Of a DNA stretch of 8,473 nt, positions 1-4,748 are shown one piece after another. Source of the stretch: a bacterium. Lineage in GTDB: Bacteria > Krumholzibacteriota > Krumholzibacteriia > LZORAL124-64-63. The notes under the pieces are model-generated. The model was not told the origin of the DNA. It ran no database searches and saw nothing but the letters and a program-made list of their open reading frames with translations. The translations under genes were made by a program, and so were the position numbers. The DNA is taken from contig JAUVBS010000068.1 of NCBI GenBank assembly GCA_030591105.1, forward strand, positions 1 to 8,473, read 5' to 3'. Position 1 is the first letter of the stretch; each line of letters starts with the position of its first letter.

Positions 1-1582
1 GTACGACGCCGCCGACGATCTTGTCGAGGAACTCGAACCCTTCTCCGCGCGGCAGCGGTTCGAGACGCAGATGCACGTCGCCGAACTGACCCCGGCCGCC
101 GGTCTGCTTCTTGTGTCGACCCTGTTTCTCCGTCTTGCCGCGGATCGTCTCCTTGAACGCGATGCGCGGCCGCGCCCGTTCGATCTCAACACCCGATTGC
201 TTCTTCAGCTTCTCGAGAATGTAGGCGGTATGCATTTCGCCCTGGGTGGCCAGCAGCGTCTGCTTTAGTTCGGCCTGGTGCTGCAGTACGAAGGTCGGAT
301 CCTCCTCACGGATACGGGATAATCCCGACGCCATCTTGTCCTCGTCGCCCAGAGTAGCCGGAGAGATCGCATCGGCAGCGGTGGGCACCGGGTACGGAAT
401 CGGCGGTAGCGCGAACGCCTTACCCTGCGGGTGCAGAGTGACGCCGGTTGTCGTTGCCTTGAGTTTGGCGGCCTGGACTATGTCGCCAGCCGACGCAGAG
501 TCGACTTTCTCCTTTTGCCTCCCGATTGCCGTGCTCAGCTGACCGATACGTTCGCCGTCACCACCGCTGGTGACCAAATTGTCACCGCTCTTGATCGTGC
601 CGCTGAACACTCGCAGCCAGGTTAGGTCACCACCCTGGGCTTCGAACTGTCGTTTGAACGCGTAAGCCAGTGGCGCCCCATCAGCGCTGCAAACGAAGGT
701 CGCCTCCGCGTCGCTATCGGGATCGACCCCCGCGATTTCAGCACGCGTCGCCGCGCTCGGCAACAAGCTGACCACGGCATCGATCAGAGAGGCCACGCCG
801 ACCTCGCTGTCAGCAGCGGTTGCAAATATCGGGTAGACGTTGCCGGCCGCGATGCCAATCCTCAAGCCCGCGAGCAACTCGCTATCGTCGAGTTCGCCCT
901 CTTCGAGGTACTTTTCCATCAGCTCGTCGACGGCTTCGGCGGCGGCGTCGGTCAGAGCCTCGCGCGCACTCGCGGCCGCTGATGCCAAATCAGCGGGGAT
1001 CTCCTTTGCCACCGGTTTGCCGTTTTCGAACAGGAAGCACTTCATTTTGATCAGGTCGACGATCCCGGTGAATCCCTCCTTCTCACCGATCGGCAGTTGG
1101 ACCGGCACCGCATTGACGCCGACACGATCCTTGATACTGCGCAGCGTCTCGTCCCAACTCGCATGTTCTTTGTTCATGCGATTGACCACGATGAGGGTCG
1201 GCAAGTCGTGCTGGCGTAGTAAGCGCCACAAGCTGTCCGAAGCTACCTCGTAGCCACCGTCGGCCTTGACCACGAACAGAGCTCCTTCGATCACCGCGAG
1301 GCTGGCGTAGAGGTCGCCGCGGAAGTCGTCCACGCCTGGAGTGTCGATGATGTTCACCTTGGCGCCGGCGACCTCGGTCCACGCCAAGCTAGCCGAGAGG
1401 GTCTGCCGCTTGTCAATTTCGTCTTCGTGATAGTCGAACACCGAACTACCGTCTTCGACGTTGCCGCGCCGGCCTACCTTCCCCGTCACGTGGAGCATGG
1501 CATCGGCCAGAGAGGTCTTGCCGACACCGTGAGGAGCGACGAGTGCCACGTTGCGAATCTTCTCCATGGGATAGGTTTTCAA
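1..1582 (-). CDS. Elongation factor G-like translational GTPase (EF-G2 type), 3' end outside window
   Basis: The visible 527 residues follow EF-G order: G domain, domain II (about 290-370), domain III (about 420-460, with a TQGEMH stretch where EF-G has MGELH) and the start of domain IV (QTGGRGQFGDVHLR, matching the EF-G SGGRGQYGHV region). The rest of IV and V are cut off. The P-loop is APHGVGKTS (16-24) and G3 is DTPG (80-83). Two residues depart from canonical EF-G: DTPG is followed by VDDF rather than HVDF, removing the usual catalytic His, and the NKxD motif reads NRMN (134-137). This fits an EF-G paralogue rather than the main translocase, whose cellular role is poorly defined. I chose a TTG start because AGGAGG lies 7 bases before it and it gives MKTYPMEKIRNVAL, like family N-termini. 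The in-frame ATG at 1567 would shorten the protein by 5 residues. Family assignment is sure; function is inferred. Confidence 0.93.
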   Translation of the reverse strand, partial: MKTYPMEKIRNVALVAPHGVGKTSLADAMLHVTGKVGRRGNVEDGSSVFDYHEDEIDKRQTLSASLAWTEVAGAKVNIIDTPGVDDFRGDLYASLAVIEGALFVVKADGGYEVASDSLWRLLRQHDLPTLIVVNRMNKEHASWDETLRSIKDRVGVNAVPVQLPIGEKEGFTGIVDLIKMKCFLFENGKPVAKEIPADLASAAASAREALTDAAAEAVDELMEKYLEEGELDDSELLAGLRIGIAAGNVYPIFATAADSEVGVASLIDAVVSLLPSAATRAEIAGVDPDSDAEATFVCSADGAPLAYAFKRQFEAQGGDLTWLRVFSGTIKSGDNLVTSGGDGERIGQLSTAIGRQKEKVDSASAGDIVQAAKLKATTTGVTLHPQGKAFALPPIPYPVPTAADAISPATLGDEDKMASGLSRIREEDPTFVLQHQAELKQTLLATQGEMHTAYILEKLKKQSGVEIERARPRIAFKETIRGKTEKQGRHKKQTGGRGQFGDVHLRLEPLPRGEGFEFLDKIVGGVV

Positions 1583-1685
1583 AGCTCGTCCTCCTACGTG
1601 AGGCGGGGGAAACGGACCGACGGCCCGAGAGCGGGGCTCACGGCAGGCCCAGTCGTTGTGCAGACCGGCTACATAACGAGCAGCA

Positions 1686-1714
1686 ATGTTAATAGCCTGC
1701 AGCAATCGTGTCAA
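1686..1714 (-). promoter_or_regulatory. Probable sigma-70 promoter for the EF-G-like gene
   Basis: On the minus strand there is a perfect -35 box TTGACA (1714-1709), a 17-base spacer and a -10 box TAACAT (1691-1686, 4 of 6 matches to TATAAT). Transcription would begin near 1679, giving a leader of about 97 bases before the TTG start at 1582. This is a consensus match only. Confidence 0.55.
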
Positions 1715-1747
1715 TACGGCCGCTCGGGTGCCTACCGCGAGCATCTC

Positions 1748-1776
1748 TTGTCTACGACGGGACCGTTTCCTACATT
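1748..1776 (+). promoter_or_regulatory. Possible sigma-70 promoter for the outer-membrane protein gene
   Basis: TTGTCT (1748-1753) and TACATT (1771-1776) are separated by 17 bases; each hexamer matches consensus at 4 of 6 positions. Transcription would start near 1783, about 175 bases before the ATG at 1957. It lies back-to-back with the stronger minus-strand promoter, with 33 bases between the two -35 boxes. Weak on its own; the divergent context adds some support. Confidence 0.3.
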
Positions 1777-1841
1777 TATGCCAGAGGTTTGGGGTGGTAA
1801 ATCGACTGGACACCTCCCGGACCGTACACTACCGTTACCCG

Positions 1842-1868
1842 CGCGGCAGTGCGGGACGACCTGCCGCG
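1842..1868 (+). other. Hairpin in the predicted leader of the outer-membrane protein gene
   Basis: CGCGGCAG (1842-1849) pairs perfectly over 8 bp with CTGCCGCG (1861-1868) around an 11-base loop. No T-tract follows, so it is unlikely to be a terminator. It lies about 90 bases before the start codon, within the predicted 5' untranslated region, and may be a leader structure. Its function is unknown. Confidence 0.3.
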
Positions 1869-1956
1869 TGAATGTATGGTGACAGCGCGGTTACCAGCGT
1901 CGGTTTCCGGTCGCGGGACCATGATGGCGGATTGGTTACCCACCCGAGGTTTCTCG

Positions 1957-2856
1957 ATGAACCGAACCGAGCTCCTGCCCCCCCTGCTTGCCGCCTCCCT
2001 TATACTCTGCGCAGGAGCAGCTTGCGGCCAAGATACCTTGGACGAGCCTGGCCAGACCCAAGATACGCAGGAACAGATTGCGCAGGAAGCCCTGGTCCCC
2101 CAGCAGGACACGGCCGAGGTGGTTAGCGTGGCGGAGCCGTCTACCTACGACGACTTCACCGTCAAGGCCTATACGCTGTCGATATTTGGGGGCTACTTTT
2201 CCGGCGCCACTTTCTTTAGTCTGCCCCCTGTGCAAGATCGTACGTTCGTCGAGGCCGGCTCGAACGACGTGATGGGCTACAACGGAGATTGGTTGATCCT
2301 CGACCCCAACATCTACGATGCGCCGACGAAAGAGATCCAGTCCGGCACCGGCTGGGGGGCCCAGGTTGGCATCTACCTCTCCGACTCCTTTCACCTCGAT
2401 CTCGCGTTGTCTTTCGCCTCAGCAGTGGCGACCACCGATATGCTGAATCTCAACCCGAACGATCCGGATAACCCGTTTATCGAACGGATCGACGAAGACA
2501 CCGGCGTCAGTGTCATCACCGGTGGCGCGGCTCTGGTCTACGACGCTCGCTCCTTTCGACTGGGTGGTATCTACCCGTTCGTCGGCTTCGGGCTGGGCGG
2601 AATAATCAACAGTTTCACCGATCTCGAAGACAAGACCGGCCTCTACTTCCGCGGTCTCGGTGGTCTGAAGTACGACGTCTCCCGCAAACTGATCGTGTTC
2701 GCCCAGGCCAACCTGACGACCTTCTCGTATCCGACCGAGGAACTGAACTACACTACACAGGTCACCTATTTCGACCTCTACCTCGGGCTGGCACTGTTCA
2801 TCGACACCATCCCGCCCGAGGTCCGCGCCGCTCACGAATTGGAGAGTGGCGGCTAG
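1957..2856 (+). CDS. Secreted, probable outer-membrane beta-barrel protein
   Basis: This 299-residue protein begins MNRTELLPP, followed by a hydrophobic stretch (about 9-22) and a likely signal-peptidase site near 22-25. Cys23 is preceded by GAA, a poor lipobox, so a lipoprotein is possible but less likely. Residues 25-60 form a Gln/Glu/Asp-rich linker. From about 70 onward there are alternating polar/hydrophobic, Gly- and aromatic-rich segments (IFGGYFSGATFF, GWGAQVGIYL, YPFVGFGLGG, YFRGLGGLKYDV, YFDLYLGLALF) typical of short outer-membrane barrels. The chain continues about 17 residues past the last apparent strand instead of ending in an aromatic residue. I chose the ATG at 1957, with GAGG 7 bases upstream, because it puts the signal peptide at the N-terminus; the frame is open further upstream. 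The gene is divergent from the EF-G-like gene and convergent with the histone-like gene. Ligand and role are not recognisable. Confidence 0.75.
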   Translation: MNRTELLPPLLAASLILCAGAACGQDTLDEPGQTQDTQEQIAQEALVPQQDTAEVVSVAEPSTYDDFTVKAYTLSIFGGYFSGATFFSLPPVQDRTFVEAGSNDVMGYNGDWLILDPNIYDAPTKEIQSGTGWGAQVGIYLSDSFHLDLALSFASAVATTDMLNLNPNDPDNPFIERIDEDTGVSVITGGAALVYDARSFRLGGIYPFVGFGLGGIINSFTDLEDKTGLYFRGLGGLKYDVSRKLIVFAQANLTTFSYPTEELNYTTQVTYFDLYLGLALFIDTIPPEVRAAHELESGG

Positions 2857-3043
2857 GAGAGTGTCGGAACACCTCGGACCGCTGCAGTCGCTCGCAACAG
2901 AATCTAATTTTTAAAATCGAGTTCTGGTTCGCTGCCGTCACTAGAGCATACGACGCGGCTTGACAAGCGGAGGTCGGATTTAGCGGACACGTGTGGCGAC
3001 GGAGGTGTTTCCCCGACGCACGCCACTCCCCGAATATGCAAGC

Positions 3044-3070
3044 AGGCCGCCGGCGTTCCGCCGGCGGCCT
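3044..3070. terminator. Strong GC hairpin between convergent genes, probable terminator
   Basis: A perfect 12-bp stem (3044-3055 with 3059-3070) closes on a 3-base loop. It lies 36 bases after the histone-like stop codon and about 190 bases after the outer-membrane protein gene. Neither side has a good T-tract (TTGCTACTTGT on plus, TGCTTGCATATTC on minus), so termination is inferred from position and stem strength; it could serve both strands. The rest of 2857-3105 shows no gene. It has an AT patch near 2905-2920 and a short inverted repeat, GCTTG-A-CAAGC, at 2958-2968. Confidence 0.5.
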
Positions 3071-3105
3071 TGCTACTTGTGCTCCCACCAGGCAAATGGC
3101 CCGGT

Positions 3106-3582
3106 CTACTTCTTCTTCTTCTTGGCGACCTTCTTCTTGCCCTTTTTCTTGGCCACCTTCTTCTTGCCCTTTTTCTTGGCCACCTTCTTCTTGGCCTTCT
3201 TCTTGGCGACCTTCTTCTTGGCCTTTTTCTTGGCGACCTTCTTCTTGGCCTTTTTCTTGGCAACCTTCTTCTTGGCCTCCTTCTTGGCAACCTTCTTCTT
3301 GGCCTTCTTCTTGGCTACCTTCTTCTTGGCCTTCTTCTTGGCTACCTTCTTCTTGGCCTTTTTCTTGGCAACCTTCTTCTTGGCTTTCTTCTTGGCAACC
3401 TTCTTCTTGGCCTTCTTCTTGGCTACCTTCTTCTTAGCCTTCTTCTTAGCCTTCTTCTTGGCTACCTTCTTCTTGGCCTTTTTCTTGGCCACCTTCTTCT
3501 TGGCCTTCTTCTTAGCCACCTTTTTCTTGGCCTTCTTCCTCGCCGCAGGAGCCGCGGCGACTAGCGTGTCTCTCTCCTCCAT
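3106..3582 (-). CDS. Histone H1-like lysine/alanine-rich repeat protein
   Basis: This 158-residue protein has a short acidic-to-neutral head ([14 protein letters not shown]) followed by 15 tandem units of the form KKKAKKKVA and a KKKKK tail. One unit carries an extra AKKK, one has K-to-E (KKEAKKKVA), and the last two have A-to-G (KKKGKKKVA). It is extremely basic with no hydrophobic core, so it is expected to be disordered and to bind DNA or RNA, like eukaryotic H1 tails, chlamydial Hc2 and the C-terminus of Pseudomonas AlgP. The resemblance is compositional; homology cannot be shown from such a sequence. The ATG at 3582 has GAGG 7 bases upstream. A strong promoter lies about 245 bases upstream and a GC hairpin just downstream, which suggests a monocistronic, possibly abundant, nucleoid protein. 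The other frames across this stretch are open only because the repeat lacks stops. Confidence 0.85.
   Translation of the reverse strand: MEERDTLVAAAPAARKKAKKKVAKKKAKKKVAKKKAKKKVAKKKAKKKAKKKVAKKKAKKKVAKKKAKKKVAKKKAKKKVAKKKAKKKVAKKKAKKKVAKKEAKKKVAKKKAKKKVAKKKAKKKVAKKKAKKKVAKKKGKKKVAKKKGKKKVAKKKKK
3124..3540 (-). repeat. 27-bp coding tandem repeat, 15 units
   Basis: Fourteen units are 27 bp and the fourth (gene order) is 39 bp, together filling 417 bp exactly. Each unit encodes KKKAKKKVA or a one-residue variant. Most units differ only at synonymous sites, chiefly the third base of the Val codon and AAA/AAG choices. Such an array is prone to copy-number change by slippage or unequal recombination; loss or gain of whole units keeps the frame. 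Confidence 0.93.
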
Positions 3583-3586
3583 ACTA

Positions 3587-3609
3587 GAACCTCGCTTTTT
3601 TGAGAGTTC
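3587..3609 (-). promoter_or_regulatory. Hairpin covering the ribosome-binding site of the histone-like gene
   Basis: In the minus-strand transcript GAAC-(U)-CUC (3609-3602) can pair with GAGGUUC (3593-3587) across an 8-base A-rich loop, giving 7 bp with one bulged base. The paired 3' arm contains the GAGG Shine-Dalgarno sequence for the start at 3582. This arrangement could limit translation or make it sensitive to temperature or a binding partner; the pairing is seen in sequence, the regulation is inferred. Confidence 0.35.
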
Positions 3610-3826
3610 CCCGGCCCCCTACTCCACGCACCCATGAAGAGTAGGTTAGACCTCCTGTCTTGAACCGTCGTGCCGTTCCCTGTGTCACTTCCGTCGGCGA
3701 CCGTCGGTGGGCCGCTGCCGCTGTCGTTTCTTTCGGTCTGGCACTTGCTCGTTCAGCCCGTGGGCCTCGAGCCACTCTCGCCCGGCCCCGCCGATTCAGA
3801 TCTGGCGTTAGGCTCCCAGTGAAAGC
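3610..3826 (-). ncRNA. Candidate structured leader or small RNA upstream of the histone-like gene
   Basis: This stretch lies between a near-consensus promoter and the histone-like gene and has no convincing coding frame. Hairpins visible on the minus strand are: GGGCC-ggg-CGAG-loop-CTCG-a-GGCCC (3788-3762); GGTT-ca-AGAC-loop-GTCT-AACC (3666-3644); and CCTACTC-loop-GAGTAGG (3645-3618), which shares two bases with the previous one and so may be an alternative fold. GGGGCCGGG occurs near both ends (3789-3781 and 3618-3610), and a CGGCCC stretch between them could pair with the 3' copy. It could be a 5' untranslated region of about 245 bases or a separate RNA. I could not match it to 6S, RNase P, SRP or tmRNA motifs by eye, and no intrinsic terminator separates it from the gene. 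Confidence 0.33.
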
Positions 3827-3832
3827 GTGACC

Positions 3833-3862
3833 ATTATTTGAATTACTTCGAAACGGTGTCAA
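3833..3862 (-). promoter_or_regulatory. Strong sigma-70 promoter upstream of the leader and histone-like gene
   Basis: On the minus strand there is a perfect TTGACA (3862-3857), an 18-base spacer and AATAAT (3838-3833, 5 of 6 matches). The sequence just upstream of -35 is AT-rich with a run of seven A (3896-3890), resembling an UP element. The sequence after -10 is GC-rich (GGTCACGC), as at growth-rate-controlled stable-RNA promoters. The start is predicted near 3826. This is the best promoter match in the window. Confidence 0.65.
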
Positions 3863-3994
3863 CAAGAAATGTCATCTTATTGTTGATCGTTTTTTTGTGT
3901 TCACCGTCAACGCCGTTGTTCGTCACGCGCCTGGCAACGTCGTCTAGAAAAATTGATCGACTATTCACGCGCAACATTGAGCACAACATCACAG

Positions 3995-4031
3995 AAAAAA
4001 CAGAACGACCGGACCTGTGTGGTCCGGTCGT
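3995..4031 (-). terminator. Intrinsic terminator after tRNA-Leu
   Basis: A perfect 11-bp stem, ACGACCGGACC (4031-4021 on the minus strand, paired with 4015-4005), closes on a 5-base loop. A T6 run follows (minus strand, 4000-3995) four bases after the stem. It starts 13 bases after the tRNA CCA end and ends the secG-tRNA transcript. Bases 3863-3994 beyond it are AT-rich and hold no gene I can support. Confidence 0.9.
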
Positions 4032-4043
4032 CATGATGATCAG

Positions 4044-4129
4044 TGGTGCCCGGGGCGGGACTCGAACCCGCACGGCTTGTGGCCACTACCCCCTCAAGAT
4101 AGCGTGTCTACCAGTTCCACCACCCGGGC
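4044..4129 (-). tRNA. leuU: tRNA-Leu, anticodon GAG
   Basis: This 86-base tRNA has an encoded CCA end. The acceptor arm GCCCGGG pairs with CCCGGGC. The D-loop region contains TGGTAGAC. The anticodon stem CTATC pairs with GGTAG (one T-G pair) around the loop TTGAGGG, giving anticodon GAG, which reads CUC and CUU. A long variable arm (GTGGCCACAAGCCGT) marks it as class II, and the T arm is GCGGG-TTCGAGT-CCCGC. It lies 34 bases after secG. E. coli leuU is also a tRNA-Leu(GAG) directly downstream of secG, so the linkage supports the identification; the symbol is by analogy with E. coli. Confidence 0.97.
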
Positions 4130-4163
4130 GCACGACGCGAACGTCGAGCCGACCTCCGCCGCA

Positions 4164-4595
4164 CTACTGTGGCTCTTCCGGATCGTCTTGGCCACTACCT
4201 TGTTCCGATCCGGAGCTTGGCGCACCGTCTTCACCTACCGCCGGCTCGGTTGCCGGAATCTCGAACGGATCGTCGCCGGTCAGTGGTTCGGCCGTCACTT
4301 CGCTGGTCAGGCTACCGTCGCGAGCCGCGTCTTGAACGATCGAACCGGAGCCACCGGTGCGGTCGCCGGTCAAGATGAACAGCGTGAACGACGACATGAA
4401 AAAAGCGACGCCGAAGTAGATGGTGAGCTTGTGCAACAGAGTGGTCATACCCCGCGTGCCGAGGATCTGCTGGGGCATGCCACCGGAGCCGCCGAAGGCG
4501 CCCGCCAGACCACCGCCCTTGCTCGACTGCAACAGTACAGTCACACAGAGAACCAAGCAGACTACGACATGAACGATAATAAACAGTGTATACAT
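4164..4595 (-). CDS. secG: Preprotein translocase subunit SecG
   Basis: SecG is the small non-essential membrane partner of SecYE and helps SecA-driven export. The 143-residue product shows the expected plan: TM1 (about 3-22, MYTLFIIVHVVVCLVL), the cytoplasmic loop QSSKGGGLAGAFGG (23-36) and LGTRG (45-49), then TM2 (about 57-76). The core matches SecG in length. A further 67 or so residues rich in Gly, Ser, Glu, Asp and Pro form a long acidic, probably disordered tail. The ATG at 4595 gives the canonical MYTLFIIVH start and has GGAG 6 bases upstream; an in-frame start 18 codons earlier adds a charged extension with no family support and is rejected. The gene sits between a terminator after pgk and tRNA-Leu. 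No clear promoter of its own is visible, so some readthrough from pgk is likely. Confidence 0.95.
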   Translation of the reverse strand: MYTLFIIVHVVVCLVLCVTVLLQSSKGGGLAGAFGGSGGMPQQILGTRGMTTLLHKLTIYFGVAFFMSSFTLFILTGDRTGGSGSIVQDAARDGSLTSEVTAEPLTGDDPFEIPATEPAVGEDGAPSSGSEQGSGQDDPEEPQ

Positions 4596-4625
4596 TGCCC
4601 TCTCCCGCGGCTGTTTCCGCAGCAC

Positions 4626-4667
4626 AAAAAACGCCCCTCGCCGTGTCACTCAACGGTGGGCAAGGGG
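4626..4667 (-). terminator. Intrinsic terminator between pgk and secG
   Basis: On the minus strand CCCCTTGCC (4667-4659) pairs with GGCGAGGGG (4642-4634) over 9 bp including one G-U pair, with a 16-base loop. The sequence CG follows, then T6 (4631-4626). The stem lies about 80 bases after the pgk stop and only about 30 bases before the secG start. It may end or attenuate the upstream transcript. Confidence 0.8.
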
Positions 4668-4748
4668 TCGGAAAGGTAATACCCCGATGGACCGATGTCA
4701 ACAGATCCACCGAGCGGATTAGCGTCGTATCGCCCGCTATACCGCGTT

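Noticed and set aside
1849..1956. Upstream in-frame starts for the outer-membrane protein (335 residues)
   Set aside because: They would bury the signal peptide 36 residues inside the protein; the ATG at 1957 has a good ribosome-binding site and an N-terminal signal sequence.
2960..2980. Plus-strand TTGACA as a promoter
   Set aside because: No acceptable -10 hexamer at 15-19 bases and no plus-strand gene downstream; the hexamer is part of the small inverted repeat GCTTG-A-CAAGC.
3124..3540. CRISPR-like array of regularly spaced repeats
   Set aside because: Units are contiguous with no unique spacers, encode a regular peptide and vary mainly at synonymous sites.
2991..3637. Long plus-strand ORFs encoding [13 protein letters not shown] or Leu/Gly-rich hydrophobic repeats that look like membrane proteins
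   Set aside because: They are antisense shadows of the Lys codons in the 27-bp repeat: AAG/AAA runs read as TTC/CTT/TTT on the other strand. No ribosome-binding site or family match; the minus-strand gene has both a good start context and a promoter.
3584..3865. Minus-strand ORF of 93 codons upstream of the histone-like gene
   Set aside because: Its start lies upstream of the predicted transcription start near 3826, its composition is Arg/Thr/Ala-rich without any recognisable motif, and strong hairpins occupy the region.
3859..3896. Plus-strand hairpin TCAACAA/TTGTTGA followed by seven T, resembling a terminator
   Set aside because: No plus-strand gene lies upstream within reach, the stem is weak and AT-rich, and the same bases are better explained as the -35 box and A-rich upstream element of the minus-strand promoter.
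3838..4679. Plus-strand ORFs running across the tRNA, secG and the AT-rich region
   Set aside because: They overlap a clear tRNA and a clear secG on the other strand and match no family.
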